From: Pogostemon cablin
Taxonomy: Eukaryota > Streptophyta > Magnoliopsida > Lamiales > Lamiaceae
Assembly (NCBI GenBank): GCA_023678885.1
Contig: CM042987.1
Coordinates: 26,932,927 to 26,996,926 of the forward strand
DNA length: 64,000 bases
Direction: 5' to 3'
Each line of letters begins with the position of its first letter. The stretch's first letter is position 1. Positions 31,585 through 42,345 of this stretch are shown piece by piece. The notes under the pieces are model-generated. The model worked only from the letters and a program-made list of their open reading frames with translations, had not been told where the DNA came from and did not search any database. Position numbers and translations under genes: made by a program.

Positions 31585-34500
31585 ATAGTACCTGGACTCA
31601 ATTTTTCCCCCTTTTAATTTTACCTCTTTTTGAAACCTTTTAAAAATTGGACTCAATTTTCCCCCCTTTTTTAATTTTACCTCTTTTGGAAACCTTTTAA
31701 TTTAATCCTAATCATTTATTATTTAAGAATTCATCTTCACCATTAATCATCCCTTGACATTTTTATTCAACAAATTTTAAGTACCTCATTTTCTAAATTC
31801 AACAAATTTTAAGTGCCTCCCTTTCTAATTTATTTATATATTTTTATTCAACAAATTTTAAGTACATGGACTCAATTTTCCCCCCTTTTTTTAATTTTAC
31901 CTCTTTTGGAAACCTTTTAATTTAATCATAATCCTTTATTATTTAAAAATTCATCTTCACCATTAACCATCCCTTGACATTTTTATTCAACAAAATGATT
32001 TTGCTAAAATTGGACTCAATAATCTCAGCCTGGTTTAGGGTTTAGGGATTTAGAGTTTAGGATTTAAGGGTTTGGGGTTTTAGGGTTTTATTTTTTTTAA
32101 TTGTCTATTTTAATTGATGAACATATATACCTCTTTTGGAAACCTTTTAATTTAATCATAATCCTTTATTATTTTCTTTTTTAATTTATTTATATATTTT
32201 TATTCAACAAATTTTAAGTACTGGACTCAATTTCCCCCCCCCCCCTTTTCTAATTTTACCTCTTTTGGAAACCTTTTACAAATTTTCCCCTCTTTTTTTA
32301 TTTTACCTCTTTTGGAAACCTTTTAATTTAATCATAATCCTTTATTATTTAAGAATTCATCTTCACCATTAACCATCCCTTGACATTTTTATTCAACAAA
32401 TTTTACTTACCACCTTTTCTAAATTCAACAAATTTTAAGTACCTCATTTTCTAATTTATTTATATATTTTTATTAAACAAATTTTAAGTACATGGACTCA
32501 ATTTTCCCCCCTTTTTTAGTTTTACCTCTTTTGAGAACCTTTTAATTTAATCCTAATCCTTTATTATTTAAAAATTCATCTTCACCATTAACCATCCCTT
32601 GACATTTTTATTCAACAAAATGATTTTGCTAAAATTGGACTCAATAATCTCAGCCTGGTTTAGGGTTTAGGGATTTAGGGTTTAGGATTTAAGGGTTTAG
32701 GGTTTAGGGTTTTAGGGTTTTATTTTTTTTTAATTGTCTATTTTAATTGATGAACATATATACCTCTTTTGGAAACCTTTTAATTTAATCATAATCCTTT
32801 ATTATTTAAGAATTCATCTTCACCATTAACCAATGATTTTGCTAAAATTGGACTCAATTTTTCCCCCATTTTTTAATTTTACCTCTTTTGGAAACCTTTT
32901 AATTTAATCATAATCCTTTATTATTTAAGAATTCATCTTCACCATTAACCATCTCTTGACATTTTTATTCAACAAATTTTAAGTGCCTCCTTTTCTAAAT
33001 TCAACAAATTTTAAGTACATCCTTTTATATTTTATTTATATATTTTTATTCAACAAATTTTAAGTACCTGGACTCAATTTTCCCCCTTTTTTTTAATTTT
33101 ACCTCTTTTGAAAACCTTTTAATTTAATCCCAATCCTTTATTATTTAAAATTCATCTTCACCATTAACCATCCCTTGATATTTTTATTCAATAAAATGAT
33201 TTTGCTAAAATTGGACTCAATAATCTCAGCCTGGTTTAGGGTTTAGGGATTTAGGGTTTAGGATTTAAGAGTTTAGGGTTTAGGGTTTTAGGGTTTTATT
33301 TTTTTTAATTGTCTATTTTAATTGATGAACATATATACCTCTTTTGGAAACCTTTTAATTTAATTATAATCCTTTATTATTTAAGAATTCATCTTCACCA
33401 TTAACCAATGATTTTGCTAAAATTGGACTCAATTTTCCCCCTTTTTTAATTTTACCTCTTTTGGAAACCTTTTAATTTAATCATAATCCTTTATTATTTA
33501 AGAATTCATCTTCACCATTAACCATCTTTTGACATTTTTATTCAATAAATTTTAAGTGCCTCCTTTTCTAAATTCAACAAATTTTAAGTACCTCATTTTC
33601 TAATTTATTTATATATTTTATTCAACAAATTTTAAGTACCTGGACTCAATTTTTTCCCCCTTTTTTAATTTTACCTCTTTTGGAAACCTTTTAATTTAAT
33701 CCTAATCCTTTATTGTTTAAAATTCATCTTCACCATTAACCATCCCTTGACATTTTTATTCAATAAAATGATTTTGCTAAAGTTGGACTCAATAATCTCA
33801 GCCTGGTTTAGGGTTTAGGGATTTAGGATTTAGGATTTAAGGGTTTAGGGTTTAAGGTTTTAGGATTTTATTTTTTTAATTGTCTATTTTAATTGATGAA
33901 CATATATACCTCTTTTGGAAACCTTTTAATTTAATCCTAATCCTTTATTATTTAAGAATTCATCTTCACCATTAACCCTCTCTTGACATTTTTATTCCAC
34001 AAATTTTAAGTACCTCATTTTCTAATTTATTTATACACTTTTATTCAACAAATATTAAGTACCTCATTTTCTAATTTATTTATATTTTTTAATTGTCATT
34101 TAAAAATTTAAGTGCCTCCTTTAGGGTTTAGGAACAAATCTCTTAGGGTTTTCCCCCTTTTCTAATGTTATCTTTTTTGGAAACCTTTTAATTTAATCCT
34201 AATCCTTTATCATTTACGAATTCATCTTCACCATTAGCCATCCTTTGAGCAAAATGATTTTGCTAAAATTGGACTCACATTTTCTAATTTATTTATATAT
34301 TTTTATTCAATAAATTTTAAGTACCTGAACTCAATTTTTCCCCCCTTTTTAATTTTACCTCTTTTGGAAACCTTTTAAAAATTGGACTCAATTTTCCCCC
34401 CTTTTTTAATTTTACCTCTTTTGGAAACCTTTTAATTTAATCCTAATCATTTATTATTTAAGAATTCATCTTCACCATTAACCATCCCTTAGACATTTTT

Positions 34501-34960
34501 ATTCAACAAATTTTAAGTACCTTATTTTCTAAATTCAACAAATTTTAAGTGCCTCATTTTCTAATTTATTTATATATTTTTATTCAACAAATTTTAAGTA
34601 CATGGACTCAATTTCCCCCCCCCCCCTTTTTTTAATTTTACCTCTTTTGGAAACCTTTTAATTTAATCATAATCCTTTATTATTTAAAAATTCATCTTCA
34701 CCATTAACCATCCCTTGACATTTTTATTCAACAAAATGATTTTGCTAAAATTGGACTCAATAATCTCAGCCTGGTTTAGGGTTTAGAGTTTGGGATTTAA
34801 GGGTTTGGGGTTTTAGGGTTTTATTTTTTTTAATTGTCTATTTTAATTGATGAACATATATACCTCTTTTGGAAACATTTTAATTTAATCATAATCCTTT
34901 ATTATTTAAGAATTCATCTTCATCATTTATGTATGTATTATTTTTCATTTATGTATGTAT
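31585..34960. repeat. Complex tandem repeat tract with TTTAGGG-like blocks
   Basis: About 3.4 kb of variant repeats built of segments such as ACCTCTTTTGGAAACCTTTT, CATCTTCACCATTAACC, GGACTCAATTTTCCCCCC and ATTCAACAAATTTTAAG. Blocks of degenerate plant-telomere-like repeats (TTTAGGG and variants) start at about 32033, 32659, 33234, 33807 and 34774, giving units of about 570-630 bp and one of 967. No gene is present. Not a true telomere: blocks are 50-65 bp, imperfect and internal. Confidence 0.85.
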
Positions 34961-35170
34961 CATAATCAAATTTTCATTTATGTATGTATTATTTTTTTTT
35001 ATAAAAATCTGATTAAATGTTTTCTGATTATCCAGTTATTAAAATTTTACAATCGCATAATTGGATTGTAATGTTCCATATTTCCCCTAAAATTAAACAA
35101 CCCATTACATATATAGTTCTATTATAAAAACCCATGACCGTGCAACGCACGGATCCGGGTAAATACTATT
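34961..35170. mobile_element. Helitron-like 3' terminus with hairpin
   Basis: A perfect 6-bp stem hairpin (CCGTGC-loop AAC-GCACGG, 35138-35152), widened by ACCC and GGGT around it, is followed after about 15 bases by ACTAT then T at the edge of copy B. Plant Helitrons end in such a GC-rich hairpin close to CTRR and a flanking T. The final CTAT departs from CTRR, and I could not find the matching 5' end, so this is tentative. Confidence 0.5.
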
Positions 35171-35354
35171 ATACTTAAAAGCTAATATTATTACTCAAAT
35201 AAGTGTATGAAATCAAAAAATTGACAAAGTTATTGGATCGAAAAGACACTGCAAATGTATATATCAACTATACAGTACATACATAAGAACAATTTGTTAC
35301 AATTTAAGAAACCAAAATAAAAACTAAGATGGCAAATTAATGATGTGATGTTGT

Positions 35355-35648
35355 TTATAATGCTGTGGCATTACAGAGAGGGCAGATGTTCTTCATCTTC
35401 AACCACTTCTTGATGCAATAAGCGTGATATTCATGTCTACATATAAGTATTCCGATCCTCCCATCCTCCTCGACCACATCGCCTGACATACCACGCACAC
35501 ATTCCCGTCGTCCGTGAAGTGAATTTCTTCGCCGTCTTCAGATGCTTCCCTATGAATTCTTCCGGGAAACCACCTCTCGGCCTAATAGAATCTTGAATCT
35601 CATATCGTGCCGGAAAATCCCCACCCCTCACAGCGGCACCGAATGTTT
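35355..35648 (-). pseudogene. RING-H2 finger gene fragment (copy B)
   Basis: Copy of 16065-16353. Here the His-rich half reads HEYHAYCIKKWLKMKN with no stop before it, so it is better preserved than in A at that point, but a 4-base gain near 35518 shifts the frame just before the first Cys pair. Not functional. Confidence 0.75.
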
Positions 35649-35660
35649 TACTATTCTAAG

Positions 35661-37768
35661 TTTAAAATAAAAATTAAGAAATCTAATATGACACCAAATC
35701 ATTAAAGTTAGGAAGTTCAGGTAAATTGGTAAAATAATCAGAAACAACCATCTGGTCATGTTGAAATTCAACCCTGTTCTAGAGATTATTATGCCAAAAA
35801 AAAATAAATTCATATTTGTGCAAAGAATCATGAACAAGTCTTGTGTGAGATCATCTCTAATATTTTGCCAAGAATTAATGCAAAACAAAGATACATGCCA
35901 CTTACACTGATATTTGAATAAGCATTCTAACCTGGCTGGAAATGCAACCATATCTCTAGCAAATTCCCTGCTCTGGCATTTTTTTAGAAGTAGAGATCTT
36001 AAAATCTTCACTTGATTTTATAATGTCAAGTATAGCTCTTGGCCTGAGATGACAAACCGCAATAATTAAGTTGCATTGAAATACAAGAAGTACTACACCA
36101 ACTGTAAAAGAGTATGAAACAAGTGGTAAAACCTGATTCTCCCCAACTCTTTAAGGCAAAAGCTTCTGCGCTCCCGGGGACACACCGTGCCCCCATGGGA
36201 ACACAACTCTCCCCCTCCATATTCTATTTAAACCTGTATTGCTAGGGGTTTAAATTGCAAAGGGACACGGTGTCCCCGGGAGAACAAGAGCCTCACTCAC
36301 TCTTTAATGAATTCCCGAGCAAAGCCACGATAAGCATTAGGGGAGTAGATGCCTGCAATGCAATTTCAGATGACAATAAAATCTCATCAGAAGACAACCA
36401 AGAAACCTTAATTGAAGAGAGCCAAGATATCCACTACCTGCTTGGAGAATCCTCTTTCTCGCACGGAGAACGACATACAAAAAAAATAACTAGAATCTCT
36501 TCATCCTTGATTTCTAGGCCTCTGCAGCTTTATATAATAAAAGGAGAAGGGAACAGGGGACTAGAAAGAAAGACATAATGCACCAACTTAGTAAAAATAA
36601 GGAGGTTTTACCAAGAACGAAGCAACTATAATACAAAAAAATGATAAATCATGCTGCGTAACATACACTCAGTAGAGATGTAGTCCAGCCATTTGAAATA
36701 TGCGTATGTAACAAGTAGATTAAGGGCTCACTCAACCATCATTCAACAAGAAATACACAGATTACTAGTTACTAAAATATTTATTAGAAAATTCAAAACC
36801 AACAAAGAGGAGAAATCATAAGATCTGAAACTAAAAAAATATATCACAATTTCAGAGGTTCTACCATGAACGAAAGAAAGACAACTATAATACAAAAAAG
36901 TGATAAATCATGCTGCGTAACATACACTCAGTAGAGAAATAGTCCAGCCTTGAAATATGTGTACGTAACAAGTAGATTAAGGGCTCACTCAACCATCATT
37001 CAACAAGAAATACACAGATTACTAGTTACTAAAATATTTATTAGAAATTCAAAACCAACAAAGAGGAGAAATCATAAGATCTGAAACTAAAAAGATACTT
37101 ATATCACAATTTCCTTTTTGTAGGTGTACTTGAAAGGCTTGCATCTTGGAATAGGACCATCTTCACCTGTGGTTATTGGCGTGAACCTACTCAGCCTGGA
37201 ATGTTCATTGAGAATTCTCATTGATCAATAAAGCTTATAAGAACATGAAGAGCTGCCTATTCCAATGATTCTTTCCTATCACTCTGCCTCTTACTTAGGA
37301 TATTAACGAAACACGGTAACTGGCAATGTCACCTCTTAATATGTTTAAAAGGACTGTTTTATGCAATGGCATCTGCATTATGCCTAGTAACAAGTTTGTC
37401 TACTTTCAAAAGTGCAGCACCACGATCAAGGGCCTAAAACAAAACCATTACATTAGCAATTCAACTTCATCTTTATGACAATTCAAAATCACAAAGTTCA
37501 TAAAAGTAACTCAATTATAACTTATATTCTTCACAAATTTTCTGAACTTGCATCACTTTATTCTGAGGTTAATATGAAATTAAAGTTAGCTACTTACATA
37601 GCCATTCTTTACAAGTAAAATTAGAATAGAATAAATGCTGAAAATAGAAGCATATCAAACTACAAAGTTATAGCAAGAAAAATAAAGCAAAAGATAATAG
37701 ATATGGTGTTGCAAGGTACTTTTAAGTAACCAAATTCAATAAAATATAACTTTATCACCTGGTAACGA
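35661..37768 (-). pseudogene. CTU1 partial copy, exons 5-9 (copy B)
   Basis: Same as 16366-18731, including the small insertion in exon 8 (36155-36299) and the tandem duplication around exon 7, but it stops at the first bases of exon 4 where the B deletion joins it to the unknown exon. Not functional. Confidence 0.92.
36155..36299. mobile_element. Small palindrome-ended insertion in CTU1 pseudo-exon 8 (copy B)
   Basis: Same 145-bp insert as in copy A, with CTCTTTAA at 36147-36154 and 36300-36307. The arms match better here: CTCCCGGGGACACACCG and GGACACGGTGTCCCCGGGAG. Confidence 0.6.
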
Positions 37769-37770
37769 AA

Positions 37771-38023
37771 AATGATCTGCAATCTGGTTGGCAACATCTC
37801 TGAGGAGATGATCGTCCCGTAAGTCCACAGTATCTTCAGCAGCATCCATGAAAGTGACACCGTCTTGCCCCTGAATCTTGAACCTGCAACATTGGCTTGT
37901 GTGCACCTCAACTGTGACACCCATCACCAGGTTCTCCACGTATACCTTCATTTGCCTCGCGGCTGCAAGGTTGATTTCATCCATTCCACTCGCATACACA
38001 GAGATTACAGAGGAGGCTGCTAT
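37771..38023 (-). pseudogene. Unknown exon, truncated by deletion (copy B)
   Basis: Keeps the first part of the frame at 19097-19666 (through RDVANQIADHF) and then runs into CTU1 intron sequence, giving an artificial 87-residue frame ending VIFY. The junction lies in an A run. Confidence 0.8.
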
Positions 38024-38543
38024 CTGAATTAAAGATTATTGCAAAGATAAACCACTCTTGAGTAGAAGCTAAAGGACCCTCACAATTAATAATTAATCCT
38101 AATTACTGCAAGATTAATGTCCTAATTAACCAAAATTAAGCTCTACACAGCTCCAACAAAGAAGCCCAAAAACCAGAGAGGGACCCATGTACAGTTTTTC
38201 TCTCTCTCTCCAATCAAATCCTACAACCAACGCCCCTGCTCTCTCTTCTATTTCAATATCATAATCATCCTGCACTATTCTACCCCCTATTCACAATTAT
38301 AGAAGAAGAAATGGTTCTAGATGAACCATCAATAGCTGTATTCAATTAAAAACCACAAAAACTATACTGTTAAAAAAAAGAATTATCACAGAACCCAATT
38401 CTTGAATGCAGTCACAAATCTCACAACCAAAAGGAAAACCCCTTTCCAAAATTGAATGGAAAACCTACCAAACAATCTTTTTGCAGATGAGAAGAGGTTG
38501 AGAGAGAGGAGGAGAGAGAGGGCAGCGAGTTGAGAGTGGGGAG
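38024..38543. other. Noncoding region of copy B upstream of the unknown exon
   Basis: Equivalent of 19667-20189; nothing recognised. Confidence 0.35.
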
Positions 38544-38814
38544 CAGGGGTCTAGCGGGAGCGGGAGCGGGAGACGAGTACAGATGTCGACGGGAGCAAGA
38601 GACGAGCACGGCTGCCGGCGGGAGCAAGAGGCGAGCACGACTGCCGGCTTGAACAAGAGGCGAGCACGTTGAGAGTGGGAGCAGAGGTCCAGCGGGAGAA
38701 GCAGGTGCACGCGCGTAAGATGCCGACGGGAGCAAGAAGCGAGCACGGCTGCTGGCGGGAGCAAGACGCGAGCACGGCTGCCGGCGGAGGCAAGACGCGA
38801 GCAGGGGCCGGCCC
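38544..38814. repeat. GC-rich minisatellite (copy B)
   Basis: Equivalent of 20190-20460, one GGGAGC hexamer shorter. The minus-strand frames through it are not genes. Confidence 0.7.
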
Positions 38815-39269
38815 GAAGGAGTCATGAATTAGTACTTAGGGTTAAACAAAATCTGCAGATGGGAGGGAATCGGGTTTAATTTGATGGAAACGTGTTTGTT
38901 GTGCTTGAATTTAATTTGATGAATTAGTACATGCATACAAAAATTATTAAAAGTGTAAAGAGGAAACGTGATTGTGTATTTGTGTTTATTATTATTATTA
39001 TTTTTTAAATTAGGTTATTAAAAATAAAATGTCATGATAAACATTTCTTCCTATTACGTCCCTATCCATTTTTTCCTATTACACATATGACCTTAATTAA
39101 TTTACATACTTATAATTATTAATTACACCTTAATTAATTTACATACGTAATTACGTATAATTATTAATTACTCATTAGTCTCATATGTTCAATTGTATAT
39201 ACAAATCTTCATATTTGAAACGCACCGGAAGAAGAATAAGCGATTGCAGGCTTCAAGATTCACCCAACT

Positions 39270-39523
39270 ATGAAGATGTTGATGACGCCTCATTTCCTCG
39301 CTGTACATGGTTGGAGAAATTCCCAATTCGGCGATAGAGGAGAAACCTCAGTGCCCACTCCTCATAACAAAGCTAATCTCCTCGATTTTTTTCTCTTCGA
39401 CGGCGATGGTCAGTTTTAAATTCCAAGCAACATGTACATGAAGTATAGATTATTAGCCTCGCTATCATTTGCTATTATGATTTTTAGGTGTGATATGGAA
39501 AAAGGGTTGCGTCTTCTTTACTT
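39270..39523 (+). pseudogene. HAD-type phosphatase N-terminal fragment (copy B)
   Basis: Equivalent of the fragment at 20922, with the same split FDGDG|VIW motif and the same lack of downstream exons. Confidence 0.5.
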
Positions 39524-39842
39524 TTAAATTCTTTGTTATGCACTTTTCACATCAAAGGCCTCATTGTTTACTGTTCTACGGACACTGGATAATGAATTGG
39601 TAACATTATGCATTGGAATTATTGTTATGTTATTTTCTTGAGTTATACTTTGCTTTTATTTAGGAAAAAGATTATTATAATCCGTGATAGCATTTCGAAT
39701 GTTCAAAAGTCCAATAAGCCAATCACATCATAACTGTAGACTGTTTAATGATCCTCCACAAAAGGTGGGTAATTGGAAAAATTGATGATTCGTGTATTGT
39801 TTATTGCATCTACTTACATATTTGTTTATTTTATTACTGCAG

Positions 39843-40424
39843 ATGGGGGACCCTTCTTCTAAAGTAACTGAAGAAATCAAGAAGTTGCTTAGATATTGAA
39901 AGCAAAAGTTATGGATGCAATATCTGATGGTAAATATTTTAGGAATATTTCATAGGATTAGCTATAGATACTCATAGAATTAACCCTTGCACCTTGGATG
40001 ACAACTTTCAGAGAAGTTTAATGAAGCTAGCTATTAATTATCTGACGGAAGCAATTTTGCTGAATCCAAAGTCTGCAATATTATACGCAAATAGTGGTAA
40101 ATATCAAACACACCATTACATTTGTAAATTATCAGGTTTAATAGTTATTGTATCATAATGTTGATGTTCATTTGAAAATTCTTTTCAAGCGATGATCTTC
40201 ATTTAACTGAAGAAACCAAATGTCGCAATCCGGGATGCTGATGCTGCTTTAAAGGTATTTATTTAAACGTATTTAGGTTCTTCTTGGTAGAGTAATCAAT
40301 CTTACTGACGCTGTAATAAGATATCTTTGTTCAATTCATTTTAGATCAACCCTGACTCAGCAAAAGGATATAATTGCAGGAACAATGTTGGGTTTATAGG
40401 AAGAGGCAGCTTGGGGTGATGATT
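39843..40424 (+). pseudogene. FAM10/HIP-like TPR gene fragment (copy B)
   Basis: Equivalent of 21495-22076 with the same one-base loss in exon 1, showing that decay predates the duplication. Confidence 0.78.
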
Positions 40425-40760
40425 GATGGAAGCATAGATGATATAGTAGGAAGGTAACAAAATAGGACTCTACTTGAAAAATAAAGCAATGCATAGTCGT
40501 TGATCTGCTGAGAGATTTAAAGGGGATGCTTATTGATCACTACACTTAATTACTTATTTAGCATAGGTGGAAAAGAATGCATGGTATTACTACATAAGGC
40601 ATTGATCCAGTCTTATTTCAGCCTTATGGAAAGGGTGTCAAATTTCATTTTCAGTTATTGTTTCAGTGCACATCGCATAACACTTTTTGTGTGAATACTG
40701 AATAGAGCACATCTCATGACTTTCACTTATTTGAGAAGAGTGAGTTTGACGTGACTAATC

Positions 40761-41024
40761 ATGGCTACAGATCCCAACAGAGCTATCAATGAGTTGGATA
40801 ACAAAACAAAAAATGAGTTGGCGATGGAAGTTAATGGTGAACTCGGCATCACTTTATTCACTACTTCTTTTCATTTTTTCAGGCCAATGCCACACTTCAT
40901 GCAGAAACTTTACGACATTCTGAGCAATGATGAATTTAACTCTGTAGTTGTTGGATTGTATACTAAAAGTCTAGCTTTTTGTATGAACAATGCATTGACA
41001 ATATTTGAAATGAGAATCATGTGA
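40761..41024 (+). CDS. Short unrecognised open frame, 87 residues (copy B)
   Basis: Same protein as 22413-22676; one synonymous base difference. No family recognised. Confidence 0.3.
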   Translation: MATDPNRAINELDNKTKNELAMEVNGELGITLFTTSFHFFRPMPHFMQKLYDILSNDEFNSVVVGLYTKSLAFCMNNALTIFEMRIM

Positions 41025-41079
41025 TCAAACGTTTGTAATTAAGTTATTGCAAAAGTCCATTTACTTTATACTATAGATA

Positions 41080-42331
41080 ATGTGGTATGCAGCGTCACAC
41101 GGAAGAACATATTATCGGCTCCTTATAAAGTATAAACAGATATTCACAGCTGAGATAGACGGGGACTATCTATTAGTATGGTTGTAGTGTGATTTGACAT
41201 TAGTCTATCTTGACTATAAAGTTGCACTAGTGCACTTTGTGTGTATTGAATATGACCGATGTTGAGATCGTTCGATTTATACTGACTATATAATAGAACT
41301 TGATCTCTGTTATTATGGATGTTCGTACTCTTATTCCCTATACAATAACCTCGACACGTAAGCTAGTATTTATTTCTTTGATTTATCAATGGGTGAGATT
41401 TAACGGTTAAATCAATATGCTCGGTGAGTTGGGAGTTGGTGTTGTCTCTATGGTGTGCTGTTGATTATAGAAGGAATCCATGTCTTAACAGAATTGGTTG
41501 ATGATGTCCCCTTGAGGAGCTCATAATGATTATCATGTAAACCCTGCAGGTGGATTTATTCCGGCATGATAATAAGGTTGAGTGGTACTACTCTCGGTAA
41601 ATATATTAATTAATAGAGTTGTCAGTAACTTAATAATTAATTAGTGGACATTGAATCTTAAACACGAGAAGATTAACGGGCTCATAATAAGAAGGAGCCC
41701 ATAACCTAATTTGGGATTAGGGTGGCAGTGCAATAATATTTCTTTAGTGGATTAATTTTTTTATTATTATTGGACTTAAATATAAGTTTTGCACTAAACT
41801 TGGATGCTTAAGCCCAATGGAGACCCAAACCCTAATTTCTCCTCCTGGTCCATGTTGTAGCCTATATATAAAGCCAATCTCAGCAGTCCGCTTAATTATT
41901 CTACATGCTTAAACACGTGAAAGGCAGATTAGGACTGCATATTGAGTCGTCTTATAGATCATTGCCCACACAATGTCAAGACGTGGCTTAGAAATACAAC
42001 AAAAGATCGGAAGGTCGGTTGTTTGCTGCTGCTGTTTGTCAACTTCCACAATTTTTCTAAAATCGTGTGAAACTTAGAACTAGACGTATGATACACCGTT
42101 GGAAATCCACGGAAGAGAGGATCGTTTTGGCGCTTATATCACTCAAATCGGAGATCAGATGAGAGAGTTATGGGCAAAACCGTGAGGCTGCGCAGACTGC
42201 CGGCGAGAATATTTCTTCTTCAACATACCTTGGGGAAAGGTAATACGTTTCTATATTTTCTTACTTCCGCTGAATTAGAAATGTATAGAACCCTAATGGT
42301 TCACATTAACCAAAAGATCCAAATGCTAACA
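41080..42331 (+). repeat. LTR of a copia-type element (copy B), left boundary uncertain
   Basis: Equivalent of 22731-23977, with a 6-base gain near 41173. Ends AACA before the primer site. Confidence 0.5.
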
Positions 42332-42333
42332 AT

Positions 42334-42345
42334 TGGTATCAGAGC
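42334..42345 (+). other. Primer binding site, initiator tRNA-Met (copy B)
   Basis: TGGTATCAGAGC, equivalent of 23980-23991. Confidence 0.8.

Noticed and set aside
32033..34823. TTTAGGG blocks as a possible telomere
   Set aside because: Blocks are short, imperfect, separated by hundreds of bases and have unique sequence on both sides.
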